DNA from: Callaeas wilsoni
Taxonomy: Eukaryota > Chordata > Aves > Passeriformes > Callaeidae
Reading direction: 5' to 3'
DNA length: 64,000 nucleotides
Assembly (NCBI GenBank): GCA_013398955.1
Contig: VWPU01004897.1
Coordinates: 168,332-232,331, forward strand
This document shows positions 1 through 12,900 of this stretch, piece after piece. The notes below the pieces were generated by a model. That model saw nothing but the letters and a program-made list of their open reading frames with translations. It was not told the DNA's origin and ran no database searches. Position numbers and translations under genes: made by a program. Within the stretch, counting starts at the first letter, position 1. Each line of letters begins with the position of its first letter.

Positions 1-484
1 CTCTCTCTTGCTTTGCCATGCCTGCTTGTCAATTATTCTTTTTACTTGGGTGTTACCTGAAGTATCTCTCAGTTCTCACATCAAGACTATGCAAGATACT
101 TCCACACAGTTTGTAAAAGATACAGCCTTTCTTATCCATCCATGCACCTGAAATTCTTGTCCAAGGTCTAAGCTGTCAAACATCTCAAACTAAAGCAGCC
201 TCTCAAACTCTCATTGATTCAGAATCTTTTTTTAAATCCAATTTTCCCAACCTGCCACATTAACAATAGCAGCCTTGTCTTTATAAATCCTCCAGAGCAC
301 CAACATCTACTTTCTTCTTGGGGTCTCCTTCTGTGATCTATCACTTTCTATCCTCTATACAAGTAAACACTCTTCTTTGGCCTGAATACCAACCTCTCAC
401 CAGCTTTCACATTTTATAAAACAATTATTTCAATTTTTTTTCCTTTTCTAGTGCTTGTAAAAGACTAATCTGCAACAGTACTTT

Positions 485-720
485 GTTATTTCCCTTCAGA
501 TCCTACTTCAACATCTTCCTTGCCTGTAAAACCTACAAAAATTGACAAGTACACTGCTCCTGTGCTTGTACCACTGCAAAACTGATCAATATTACCTCCT
601 GAAGTCCTTCTGCACCTCTGTGGACCTGCATTTGTTTGGCCTCTCAAATTGTAGATCCAGTGGGTTAGGAATTAGGGCTTTATTCTGTGTTTGGCTGGTA
701 CTGCAATGTGTGCTCAGAAA
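485..720 (+). mobile_element. Old L2-like LINE 3' end remnant
   Basis: The + strand near 490-545 can be read as a decayed version of the C-terminal 'LKTHLFRKAY' signature of L2-clade LINE proteins (here about FRSYFNIFLACKTYKN). It is followed at about 645-715 by a stretch resembling the common L2/MIR-type tail (TTGTAAGCTC...CTGTGTTTGTACAGC; here 'attctgtgtttggctggtac'). The spacing and order fit an L2 3' end. There is no intact frame or target duplication, and the copy is heavily diverged. A chance resemblance is possible. The L2 attribution is recalled, not searched. Confidence 0.35.
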
Positions 721-1564
721 GTAATTGACCCTTGTGTCAGCATCTTATCAATGCAATTCCAAAAAGGGCACTCTCAGCCCATCCTCCATCTTCAGGGTTT
801 TTGTTGAAATTAATAGCTGAGCAAGACAACTACTAAAGCAAGAAATGAAAGTGGAGTTCTATAGTGCTGCCTCATACTGTGTTAAAGAACAAAAGACATG
901 TTATTAATTTAATTTTCCTACTGGGAAGTAAGACAGGTACACCTAGGCCAGCACAAGAAGTTAATTCTCCAATCAATCTTAAAAGCTTCCAACAATACCA
1001 CTTACCCAAATGAGGATATTTTACAATACAATGCTGAACTATTGTCCCTTCGTTTCTATTAATATCAAGTTTGATTCTCTGTTTTTGCAAAATTAAGCCA
1101 ACAGCAACTTTTCCTGTCTCCTTCAATTGGCAAAACAATTCATTTTATTGTGGTTTCTGCAAAAGGTTTTTTTATATATTTTAAAATGGTCTTTGTTCTC
1201 ACTAGAAACAATAGATTTTTTTCAGTCTTGCTTTATAGGTTACATTCTGCAGTTCTCTAGTCTTTATTGTTTCTTTCTTCTCTGCTATTTTGCTCTTTTA
1301 CTAAACTTGCTGTTCAGAGCAGAATTCAGTGGTTCGTTACTGACCTAATCAGTGTCAAGTAAATAAGTAAATGAAAACAACTACTTCCTGTAATAACTTA
1401 TATATTAATACATCTGGGAATGTCATTAGCCATTTTCAAGGCAGGATCATGTTGCTAATTTATATGCAGCTCATGATATACAATGCCCCCAGGACCTTTT
1501 CTGGCAGAGTTGCTGCTTCACCAGTTATTCCTCATTTCGTATTTGTGCGTTTGATTTCTCCTTG
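721..1564. other. Unique AT-rich sequence, nothing identified
   Basis: No repeat or gene was recognised. The open frames here (up to 88 codons) have low-complexity, Leu/Phe-rich translations typical of chance frames in AT-rich DNA. Confidence 0.6.
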
Positions 1565-1935
1565 CTAAGTGTATCACTTTGCACTTGTCTTTATTGAATT
1601 TCATCTTATTGATTTCAGGTCCTTCAATTTATCAAGATCATTTTGAATTCTGATCCTGTCCTTTGAGGTGCCCACAACCCCTGCTAGCTTGATAGCATGC
1701 TCAGCTTTTATAAGCATACAGTGTATTTTCTCATCCAGATCATCACTGAAAATATTTCATAGACTCATATTCAGGACTGACCCCACTGGAAATGCCCTCC
1801 CACATTGACAGTGAAACAGCCACACCTTCAGAAGGGTTTTTCAATTAGCCTTTCATCCATTTTAAACCACTATTTTCTTGACTATATTTTCCAGTATTCG
1901 TATGAAAATATTGCCTGAGATGGTCAAGGGAAAAA
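1565..1935 (-). mobile_element. Ancient CR1 fragment (RT 3' part)
   Basis: Read on the + strand, this is the reverse complement of an old CR1 of the kind shared by turtles, crocodilians and birds. Landmarks in order are 'cactttgcacttgtctttat' followed by 'gaatttcatc', then 'ccagatcatcactgaaaata', 'cagtgtattttctcatccag', 'caggactgaccccactgga', 'tttaaaccactattttcttg' and 'gtatgaaaatattgcctgag'. These match, in the same order, the antisense CR1 landmarks around TTTGCACTTGT, GATCATTTATGAA, 'GACCCCT/CACTGG' and 'TATGAGAATATTATGGGAGA'. The element is interrupted by many substitutions and has no 3' octamer, so it is an internal, long-dead copy. No function is expected. Confidence 0.6.
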
Positions 1936-2424
1936 TAACTGGCAATGTCCATTTGCATGTGAAGCAAAGTTTCAGAAAAAAACCCAAAACTTCCCAAATT
2001 AACTGCAATGAACTAGGAAAAAAAAAAGAAAGGAAAGGTCAGGAAATAATCAGAAGCTGTACTCTGTCACAGCCTGTTGGGAAGATTGAAAGAATAATTA
2101 AGCTATCAGACAGATAAGCTGACAAGAGCATTAAAAATTTAAAGAAGTTATAGTGAAATTAGTGCATTTCTGTGATTCCATGCAAAATCCAGCTTTGTGG
2201 AAGGGATAACAGAAAATGTCCAGCTTCTTGATTAGATGTAAAATAGAAAGAATCCAGGCATTAAACTAAGTGAGCTTTAAGATTTATAAACAAATATTTT
2301 GTCATTAAAATTAAGCACTTCTGAAAACATACATAGTCACATCACAATGAATGAGCTTTTAAAGGGGGATGAAGAGTTAAGCAAAGATAAGTAGAAGGAA
2401 ACTCCTTGGCATTTCCTGGAGCCA

Positions 2425-2600
2425 CAGAAATGGTCACAAGAAAACCCTCAAGCAGATTCACAGACAATAGTCCTGTCAGGGCCTGGTAGGTCACCCAGAG
2501 CATCCCTCGCCTCAGGGCAGGATCTTCATCAAAACCTGTTCTGAGAGATGTGTTGGTCTGCCTAACATAGAGGTCACTCTTCCCAAAACTCTCCTATGCT
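2425..2600 (-). mobile_element. Old CR1 3'-end fragment
   Basis: The + strand shows degenerate antisense CR1 3'-UTR landmarks: 'ctggtaggtcacccagagca' (compare GGAGGTCATCTAGTCCA), 'cagggcaggatcttcatcaa' (compare GCAGGATCAAC), then 'ctgagagatgtgttggtctg' (compare CTGACAGATGTTTGTCTAAC), and 'atgctggagtctctttggga' (compare GATGGAGATTCCACAACCTC). The order is right but identity is low. It may be related to the ancient CR1 at 1565-1935, although the order on the strand means it is not simply that copy's continuation. Confidence 0.4.
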
Positions 2601-5600
2601 GGAGTCTCTTTGGGATCTGCCAGCAATCAACTGCTCTGCTTCACCAACTCTAATGTCGCAGAGTTTTCTTGAAGAACAAAAACCCCTTTCCTTTCTGTAA
2701 TTTCATCTCACTCCTTTCAGTCCCGGTCCCAGCAGACAAGAAGAGGAATTTGGGCTGGGTACAGCTGCCAGCCCCTACAGTAGCTGTCAGCACTGTGCCT
2801 TTCACTAGCACGCTGTCAGGAGGAGCGCTGAGCATGGCGTGGGGATAAAACACATCATCACAGGGCACAAAGCTCTGCAGACTGGTGAAAAACACTGCAG
2901 AAGCTCCTATTCTGGATCACCTCAGACCCAACAACTGAAGCAAATTTGATGACATGGGAACAAAATCTCCTTTATTCTGATCAAAATGAGAGGCACTATA
3001 GTACAGGGGTAGACAGCTTTTTTTCATGGGGGTCATTATGCCGTGGTGAAATCTCATTTTTCAATGTCTTATCATTGATCCTTCCTCCTGTTATTTCACC
3101 ATGGCAACATTTTGGTCCCATTACTGAGTATACAATTAAGATTTCAGATTTCTAATTTCAGACTGCAGATGTACTGATGGATATGAAGCACCCACGCCTG
3201 AGATGTATTATGTGTGCTACACAGGCAGATCCTCTGCAGCAGAAACGTATGCTTGCTTTTTCATGCATTACACTGCCATAATAATGTTTTCCTCAAATTA
3301 TGCATCAGCCAGAAGAGAAGTGGAAAGGCAGTGAGGCAACGAGAAAGTGGGGGTAGCAGCAGAGAGGCAGCTGGGCAGGAGGGAAGGTGTGGATAAGGGT
3401 AGGGATAAGTCAGAATGGTGAAGAAGGATGGGAGAGTGGTAGTGGGCCCTGAGAGTGCAGAGCAGAGATGGAGAAAGTCAAAAAAGTGGTACATGAGATG
3501 GAGTCTACTGGGAACTCAGCAAGATGGAAAGGAGGAGATGCAGGCAAGGTAAGAAAAGCCTCCATGCAAGTCTTAGAGAAAAGGTGGCATGTGATAAGAA
3601 GCACAATTAGGGTAGAGGTGAAACAGAGGGAGCAAACAGTTTGGGTGGAGGGAGGCTATCAGGTAATGGAACAGACTAAGGAGGTAAAGAGTGACAGCTT
3701 TCTCCTCCCAGCTGTAAAGAGAAATTAAATGTTACCAACATCTGAGTAGCCAAAATCTGCCTAGGCATCTGCCTTTTCAACCTGAGATAATTGGAGATGA
3801 TTGTGGTAGATTTCCTCAAATATTACTACACTTATGAAATATAAGTCGTTGCAATTTAAAAATCAGCCACACATCTTGAGGGACAAGCATTATCCTGAGA
3901 GTTTGTAAGATGCGAGTTTGGCAATAAGACTGTTTGCAGAGAAAGCATTTCCTCTCTGCTTGAATTCTCCTTCATCTTAAAAAAAAAATAAAAGTGAAAT
4001 GTAATAAAATGTATCAGAATGCACGAAACCTAATCACATAGCTTCTTATTTGTATTCAGCAACCAAATCCTTCTGAGGGAGCAGTTATTAAGTGCACAGA
4101 ATCCCATAATGCTTTTTAAATATCATGAGCAGGAGCAGCAAAGCACAGGGGAAGTGAAACTGCTGTCTCATGGCTCTCTCTTGTTTTATCAAGCCAGTGC
4201 CCAGTGCACATTGAGGTTGTGTTTGAATTGTGCCTGCTGATCCTTGATGCTCATGGGGAAGACAAGTGGGCGCCGGTCAGTTCTAGGGGAAGCCTGGTTT
4301 GTCAATAGTGTGGCCACCTTCAGACAACACTTTGGAAAGCTGTTTATTTCAGTCTCGCCATAGTGGGATCACTGAGTGATAGGGAAGGTTGTAGATAGAA
4401 AAATGAAGGTGGAGGAAAAAAAAAAACCCAGAAAAAAAAAGAGCAGCGCTCTCCCCTTTTTTCTTTTTTCAATACCAAAACACCGGTTCCTCTAGTCCAG
4501 ACAGGAGACAAATATGGGACTTTTGGGGTCAGTGATGTCCGTGACTTCCTGCCTGACTTCCACTTAGGGGGGTTTACTCTGAGGTTCACCCTTTGCCATT
4601 TGCCATGGCCATCTATTTTACCATGGGCCATTGTGATGCCATTGCATTTCCATGAGACAGACTTGTCCTTGATCCCTCACAGGCTTCTCACCACACTTGA
4701 CTCAGCAAGAAACATCAAGGCTCTGCCTCTGTGCTGGGAGTGAGGAGCCAGCAGCTCTCCAGGTGTGCTTTGGGCCCAAGAATCTGCACAGTGCTTGGGA
4801 GAACAGGGAACCAGGACACCTCCCGGGCACTGGCATGGTCACCGCTGCCTTGGCCACTTTCCTCTTGAGCTGAAGCCAAAGAACCACAATGAATGTGCTC
4901 TTGCTTGTGTTGATCCCCAGGGTGGACAGGAGGCTGCATCCTGAGGGTGCTGGTGGACCCCTGCACCCCTCTAAAGTGCAAAGGCCTCAGAGCAGTGGGG
5001 CTAAGGTTGGTGAGGGACCCACAGGGCAAGGATGGGGCACAATCCTCACTCCAGAAAGGCTGCCTGTGCCTTAAGAAACAGCAGAGGGGTCTTTGCAAGC
5101 TGCTCCTCATGTTTCTGCTTCATGGGAGGGAAGAATCTAGGGCAGCCAGCAGCACTGGGATAATCCCTGGTGCAGCATGAGGGGGCTGGGTCATGGCTCC
5201 TCATGTGAGCTGTGGGTAAGAAGCTGACACCTGTCTGCTTTGATAAAGCTGAATTTCATAAAGGAGCCATCTTTCTCCAGGTTGCTGTACTGTATATGAA
5301 AGTGTCAACAGTGGCTGAGAATCTTTTGCCTTCCAGACATAAGAAATACTAGGGCTCCCATGTTTATATGCTTTTAAAAAGCTGGTATCAGTGCATAAAA
5401 GAAAGCTGCAATCCATGGAAATTACTGGCCTGAATTTTGTGTCCCCATATCCTAGTAAACTTAGAGGTGTACAAGTGCTTCTTTTGAGGAGAGCAGGGAA
5501 AATCCAAACAAGCAAGCAAGCTCATAGACTGCCTAGATGTGAATTGCATTTTCTTTCTTCTTGATTTTGTGAAAACCTGCTTGCACCTGAAAAGAGGAAG

Positions 5601-8600
5601 AGTCTATCTTCAGCTGTCCTATTTACACAACAGGAGTGTGACCACGAAATCAATGCACTTAGCAGAAGAGAAAGGTACCTCGTAGTAACTAGGTCATAAA
5701 CACTATCTCTCTTTTGCCTTGAAGCCCTGCTCTTCTCTTTTCTATTTTGTGTTTCAGTACAAAAATACATTGCTCTTTCAAAAGCTCCATTGCCAAACTT
5801 CTCCTTAATGTGAGCTTTTCTTTTCTGAGCACTGGTGCATTGACTATTATAGGATGTGTATACGGTACTTAATGTCCATCAGAGAATGAGAGCGCAGAAA
5901 ATACCAAGGCCTTGTCTTGCACTATCTCCTCCTGCAAATAATGCAAATAAAATATCATTCCCATGATTTATGTTGAACATTTACTCAAGAGCCAGATAAC
6001 CCTTACCCATGTCGTATTATTGATGTTTTATTGATAAATGTGATAGGAGTTTAAAAGGGTTGAACACCCATGTTTTAGTGATGCAAGCTAAGATAATGTG
6101 AATGAGGAGAAAGGCAACTTGACCTGAGAAAGGGCAAGCCACCTTACAATTCTCCCAGCTTTTCTTTCTCCAGAGAGGTTTTGCAGCCCAAGTACAAGGC
6201 AATAGGTGGATCTCATTCCAATCATTGTGACATTTTTCCCTCCTAACCCCACCAAGATCATTCCCTGCTGCTTAACTGGCATTACTGCAGGTACAGCATG
6301 GTCCTATGAAATCCTCCATTGGCAGTGAGACAAGTAAACAAAAATACTCAAGTTATTCCATGTTTTGATTATTCCAGTCATCTCAAGCAAGGGTAGTGGT
6401 AAATAGTGGGATAATTAAATTCTCAGAAGGTAATAAGTCAAATACTGCTACAGAGGGCTGCCATGGCCTCAAAATGCGGCTGTGGTGAGATCAGAGATTA
6501 AATAGTACTTCCAGAATGTTACAAAATGAAATTTGTTTTTGCAACAGGAATGCTAATGTGTCTGAGCAAATGTATTCACAAACAAGGACAGTCAGTGCAA
6601 GGGGAGACATGCTTTGCAGAAGTAATGACAAAGGAGAAGTTAAAGTAAATGGGCAGCTAATGAGATAGGAATCAGCAACAAGGCTGAGCTGAATTGACAT
6701 GCATTGTTCCTTTGCCCACATAAACTCTTGGTAATTCCAACAGTAATTACAACTTTCCTCAGAGGCATCTCTTGGATGATAGGAATAGCACTCTGAGTAC
6801 AGTTACAGGATATGTTGTAGGTCTTAACAGCACAGCCTGACCATTGCCAAAATCAGGATTTATGGGTGGGCAGGGAGGAAGAGGAGGAGGAGAAAGTTGC
6901 TATTTCCTAGAAAGGTTTGACACAGAGTGAGGGTCCTGGCAGATGGCACATGGATGTCTGAGAAGTCAGCAAGCCTGAGAGGAGACCTGTTGGTGCTGGG
7001 GAGTATGGAGGTGGTGGATGAGGGCAGAGCATGAAAGGGAGGAGAAAGAGTAATGGTGTGGTGGTTCTGACTGTTAATCCTGATGACATGCTGCTGTGTT
7101 GTGCCTTTTCTATTGTTTATTCTAAAGAACAAAGAATAATAATTTAAAAATGCAGAACTGCTTGGCTCAAAATGTTGCTTTTACCCAAGCTGCAAATTCC
7201 AAAGGGAAAAGCTTTTCTCCAGTTTTGGTGGAGAGAATGTGTTTCTGCATAAAAGTTCCTGGGTATGGAGAGAAGCCGACACATGTACACACACTTTTTG
7301 AGATTGGTATAGTTTATGATTAAGTGCAGGCAAGCTGTTCTTATTTTCACAGTGGATGCTGTAAATGGGAGTCCTGCAGTTCAGTGAGGGAAATTGTATT
7401 TTAAAGTTTCATGTGGGAAAGATCTGAAGTATTTTGGCACCCACTTCCCTTGAAACTTCTCTTTTTTTTGAAGGGAAAAATATTTGTTGTTTCTGAATTC
7501 ATCATACCTGACAGGAGTTGTATAAACCTGCACAAAACAGGTTTTTTTTTTTCTGGTTTGTGCCATTAATGGAAAAATTTCACTGAAAGTGTTTAAGTAA
7601 ATTTTGTGGCCAAAAATAATAGAGAAAGTAAATTCAGACATGATCTATTTCAAAGAGTACTGCAATTATAAAATATTTACATATGTATAGTTTTGAAAAA
7701 ATGCATTATCTACAGTAATTCTACCAGTTGCATTTCTGACATGGGTTTTTTGGAACATTTATGTCATGTGGTGCATTGGCTTAATAAGAAGTGTTTATGT
7801 GCCAGTGCTGTAAACAAGGAAATGATTAAAACTGTGGCTAGATAGAAGGTAATTTCGCTGCATCCAGTGTGGTTCTAATGCTTCCTGAAGTTTTCTGTCC
7901 AGATCTTCAGAATTTTATCATGATTTCTCTACCAGCTTAAACAACAGCTGCATAACAGCATTCCTAGATCAAATGAAGCACGTTGAACAAAGTGACAGAG
8001 GACAGATGAAATCTTATGTGTGCAAAGATCAGAGAGGAGACCAGGAAAGTGAGTCTGCAGAATTCTTCATCTTGTCTACTCTAGCAGGTGGACTTCCAGA
8101 GTTGTCATTGTTTAGGCAAGACTTTTTAACCCCATCAGTGTTATGGCCCCCGTTTTCTGCTCCTGCTTATTTGAATCAGTACGCTCCCCCAAGCAAAGGA
8201 AAAGGTGGATTTGCACCAGTTACAGAGCCTCTGGATGTGTCCTACACAGATCAGCAACCCAAAGCCTAGGAAGATGCAGACCCTTGGTCTGTCCCAAAGC
8301 ATGTCTTTGATATTCAACAGAAGCTTTTACCTCACTGACATAATGCATTTGTCAGAGCATTAAATCTGTATTAAAAGGGAACTCTTTCATACCAAAGCTT
8401 TCAGCACTGTCATTTCGGTTGCCTATAACGACGGAAGTATGCAATGTGAGGCCAACCCTACTTTAATTTCATAACTGCTGACTCTGAAAAGTCACTATTC
8501 TGTTGCCTTTTTTTAAAGTGTTCTCTCCCATGACAATTATGGTTTGGTTAATAGTATAAATTATCACTTGCTTAAAGCTGCAAATTACAAGTTATGTACT

Positions 8601-9344
8601 CCCCAAGCCTGCTTTGCCTAGAACACTTCTAGATTAGAAGAAAATCCTCATTTCTTCTATCACTGTTGGTGAGGACACAGGGAAAGAACATCCCTTCTGT
8701 CATAGATTTCAATTTGTGGTAAATCCTTTCACATCTAGATATTATAAATCATAATATATTGATCTTAATTCTTGGTGGGTTTTCACACTGAAAACCGTTT
8801 TCCTTTGGGTTTTGGTCTTGTTTGGTTTTGGTATTTAATGATTTTTCAGGTAGGGTTTTTTCATTAATTTTAATCAAATACAACATTATGGCAGGAGATG
8901 GAGAAATTCACTGCAACATCCTTGTCAGGCAAAATATCTCTCTTTTCAGTCCCATGGTGAATCTCATACCTTAAATGTGTACCAGGAATGAGACAGGAAG
9001 GGCAAGTGGCTCTCCAGTCATCTGACTGCAGGTCTGTGCTGCAGAAAGGCTGCACAAAGTGGGACTTCAAAGTGATAGTCATATAAATTAAATCACTGTA
9101 TATATCTTGTCATTTATAGTTCAATGGCTTTGAAAATGTTGCTTTTTAGTTACTAGTAATAAGTCAAACTTAATTGCTCAGTGAATTTGACTGTGGTCTA
9201 AAAGTGCCAAGGAATACTCAGATAATACAGTGACTTACTACAGCTACTAAAAAGAAGATAAAACATGTAACTAAATTTCACTGAGGGAATATTCTCTTTA
9301 AGAAACGTACGTACTCTACAAATACCTTTAAAAAATGTTGTCTC
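2601..9344. other. Mostly unique sequence, no gene seen
   Basis: No coding gene or repeat family was recognised in this 6.7 kb. Local compositional features are a purine-rich block at about 3306-3715, a cluster of five GCCAT words at 4595-4642, a GC-richer segment at about 4640-5190 with overlapping open frames on both strands (longest 131 codons, minus strand, no recognisable domain), and a second G/A-rich block at about 6860-7060. Short A or T runs occur at 4416-4439 and 7541-7551. The remainder is ordinary AT-rich vertebrate non-coding sequence. Confidence 0.55.
3306..3715. other. Purine-skewed block of about 400 bp
   Basis: The + strand is strongly G+A-biased here, with repeated AGAGG, GGAG and AAGG words and few pyrimidine runs. 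An 86-codon frame at 3468-3728 (rich in K, E, V, R and G) falls inside it, but its amino-acid make-up is what any purine-rich strand gives, and it has no recognised domain. A splice-donor-like 'caaggtaagaaaag' lies at about 3545-3558. I cannot support a gene. Strand asymmetry from transcription or a degraded purine-rich repeat are both possible. Confidence 0.4.
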
Positions 9345-9525
9345 TTCTAGTAAAATATCTGAAAGGCAGAAAGCAACTCTGTGAGAAAACAGTGAAGTTG
9401 TTCTCTGCACAAGACAACACTCAGTGCCTGGTGGACTACAGGAAGGGTTTCTACACCTGGCAATAGTGAGTAACCATTGAAGTGGGCAGCTATTTGGCAG
9501 AGTAGCCATACACCTCTGTCAGAAA
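9345..9525 (-). mobile_element. Possible L2-like LINE fragment, frameshifted
   Basis: On the minus strand one frame reads PLQWLLTIARCRN, and after a frame change the next reads about LPVVHQALSVV...LTELLSAFQ. Together they resemble the post-RT block of L2-clade LINEs (LHWLPVxxRI-FKILLLVYKALHGLAPxYLxELL). The order and spacing agree if one frameshift and a small insertion are allowed. No nucleotide-level landmark or end was found, so this rests only on degenerate protein similarity. Confidence 0.35.
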
Positions 9526-9602
9526 AAATACCCAAAACTGTAACAGTCTTCCAAGCATAGTGTACAGAAGTGGAAACCACTGGCATATAGCACACAGCTG
9601 TA

Positions 9603-9646
9603 TGATATTATTTTATATAATTATTATTATATAATTATTATTAACA
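9603..9646. repeat. AT-rich TTA/TATA low-complexity stretch
   Basis: Alternating TATTA/ATTATT words with no G or C for about 40 bases. A simple low-complexity tract. Confidence 0.8.
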
Positions 9647-9925
9647 AAACACTGCTGCTGGCTGATGTAGATCTAGCCTTTCTGAGCCACCTGTTTTTCT
9701 GGAGGACTTTAGTTAAGAGAACCAAAGCTGTTTTAGCAGTCACCAGAGTGACCATTTTCTTCCAGTTGTTGTACGTCTGTGCCAGAAAAGCAATCACCTA
9801 GAAATCCCAGCACTGCCTTTAAAAGCCTGTGAAGTGTCTCCTTTTTCCTCCCCCAATAAAGAAGTCTTTTTCTTTTATATTGTCCTTTCTATTAACAGGT
9901 GTTTAAAGTTAAGTACACGCTCCTC

Positions 9926-9955
9926 AAAAAAAAATAAAAAAAAATAAAAAAAAAT
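9926..9955 (+). repeat. (A9T)x3 tandem repeat
   Basis: Three exact copies of nine A followed by one T, 10-bp period. The period is close to one DNA helical turn, so phased A-tract bending is possible, but the array is very short. It may also be the decayed poly-A tail of a retroposed sequence. No such sequence was recognised upstream. Confidence 0.9.
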
Positions 9956-12900
9956 CACATTTTGAAGCACTACTTAGCATTTTCTGTCAATATATGCTGC
10001 TTTGTATACACACTCCATGCAGTTCCCATAGTCTGCCAGGCTAAGAACGGTGACACTTCTGAGGTTCAAGCCTTCAAGAGGGGGTTGCTACCGAATTGCC
10101 AAGATTTAAAACTTTCCAACATCTACCTTATAGATTTCTGCAACTGTTCCTCAAGCCTTTCACACTGTTACAGTATGTATTTCATGAATTTCAATATTGC
10201 TTCCAGTACAGCTCATACTTAATCCATCTTGAAATGGAAGCAAGTGCATGATTAATCCATTCAATGATTTCACTGCACTATAATGAAAGCTGTTCATTAG
10301 TCCAATATTTGCAGATAAGAATGCACTTGGCACAAGCAAGTTATTTTACTGAAACCTTGCACAGGTACCAGTTACTTTGTGATCATAATGTGCTTTTGCT
10401 GCATTTACAAAACAAGGCAAAAAAATCCTTTTGCAAATATTGGAGTGTTCTGACTTCATTAATATATCCTCAAGCACATTTTTAAACTGTTTAACCAACA
10501 GAAGCATCTTTAACTTTTCTCTGGTGCTTTCATATTGGACATTGTGTCCCATCTTAAAAGCAAGTAATTACATGTCACAGCATCCAAACTAAATAAATGA
10601 AGTTTCAAGTACCAGATCTGGGAATAGTTAATCCGTTCCCTTAGCTTGTATCCACACACTTCCTGTGCCTGTGAAAACATACTGTCCAAGTGGCTGAGAA
10701 TATAATAATCCATCTTCTCACAGACACAGAAGAACTCAGAAAAACATTTCAGGATCTGAGAATTTAATTCAGTTAGTGCTTTTAATGTTTACCTTATTGC
10801 AACAGCAAGAACTACCTCATAAATAAGTTGTTATAACAAAATGTCCCTTTTTGACTTCATTTTCTCCACACTCTTTTATCAGTTGACAGTGATCAATAGA
10901 TAACCTTTCCACAGCAAGGCTGAGGAACACAGATATTCCTGATGCCTGTTGTTAAGACATTTCTTGTGTCACTGACTGACAGCAGCGTGGAAGAAGAACA
11001 AAGAAGACCACAGTGCTCTAAGCTGCCCTGCAAAAGCTGGTTTCTTCCACGTGCCCCACTGCTCCTGCCCCAGAGGAGCATCTGTATGCGTCAGTCAGTG
11101 CAACAGGCGGGTTCGTTTTCTATTCACAGCCGTTCTCAAAGCCTCTCGGGAGCATTAGCTAAAATCTTCCAAGACATCCCAGATTCAGGCTTCACTGCTT
11201 TTCTCCTTTCCAATCTGAAGCTGGGGCTTGCTTTCTGACCTCCAAAGAGATTTAGGTATGTACATGTCTACATCTCACCAGAAAATGAGACTGAGGCATC
11301 AGTGTCACCATGGCCGCTGGATACTGATACATGGTTTGTGTCAGAGGTAGTCTTTTATGCCCTATTTCTTTCACATATCAGTGAACTGTTAATTATTCCT
11401 TGCAGCTCAAAGAACAGAGTTTGCAAAATCATCTGGCAAAGTGTTTCTGAGAAAAGGCACATGTCACAGGGTTATGGACCGTCTCTGCTAACGAATGGCT
11501 GAGTGGCTCCTGAGTTTCCCTTGAAGAGATCAAATTACATATTCTTGGCTGAAGTGGGAATCAGAAGATTTCTTCAACCGAGGGAGACAGTACGGCATGT
11601 TTTAGTTTTCTCATTTTAATATACATTTATGTATCTTCACAGGCACAGGAGTGACAGAATGAAGAACCACAGCAAGTAAAACTGCTTTTTAACATAACGT
11701 ACAAATTTCCTTAATTGGATGCTCTGTAGATACTTGGCTTTTAGGACTTTAGGAGGAAAGGTGTTCGACCACATGTGAGCCTTTTCCATGGTTTCATTAA
11801 ATAAATCACTATGTTTTGAAGATCAGCAGAGGCAAGTAGGCAGCATTAGATATCACTACCAGAATAGTCAGACTTCATTCAGTTTTATTGTGACTCAACC
11901 CACCTTTTGCATAATGGCAAGATGTAACATAGTTGCAGTAGTAGATTAATGGTGCCACACTCTACAAGCTCTAGCTTGGCCAATTCTTGGCTTTCATTCT
12001 GATTCAACATATTGATGAAAATGGCAACATAAACTCTCCGAACAAGCTAATTTTCACAGTAGGTTGAAATGCTTACACGAGTGAAAAGCATATTGATCCT
12101 CCTGCCCATCCCTTCCACTGTAACTGCTGCAGTTTAAGGGTTTGATGAACTGCGAAGGTTTTGCTTTGGTTTCCTTAACAGCCTCTAGAAAAGGCAGAAC
12201 AGTAGAACAATTTCTCAGCTGTATCTGTGAGAAAAGAGAAACCATGGACACTCCATCATGTTGGAAGATATTAAGTGGTGAGGAAAACAGGTGTTTAAAT
12301 TTGGATGATAAACTTTTTTATACTTAGGCTTATTATTTATTATTGTATTTGTAAGTAACCCGCCACCCGGGAGTTTATAATCTGATTTGCCTCTTCTGTC
12401 TGAAGGGCTTCCTTGCTATGAGAAACCCTTGTCATTTAATACGACTTGGGAAGGATGCCAAAATGTTACATATTCACTCACAGATTAGAGAAAAGTTAAT
12501 AGCAAAAAATGAGGTCACTTTTCATGTGCTGCTGGTGAAGGATGGACAAATTTTAGGCATAGCTGCGTGTGTGTTGATTTGGTTTTTTCCCCGTTACATG
12601 GAGTATTACCAGCCACTGGACCACAGGTGGGAAAACACTACCCCAGTGACACCAAGTTACATATTGGTTATAGAAATAGAAATTATGACAAATTAACAGA
12701 GGAAATGCAGGGAAAGGGCAGATAAATTGTTTTATTACTGCATTTCTCTTTCCTCTCTGCTTGCAGTCAGGTATTGGGTTGAGACAGTGCTGGTTCATCA
12801 CCAAAGTCCCACCTGGGCTTGAAGAAACTGCCGAAATTAGGAGTTGGAGAAATACTCCAAAAGGTAATTGACAGTACTGTGTTCCAGAGTAAATGCATGT

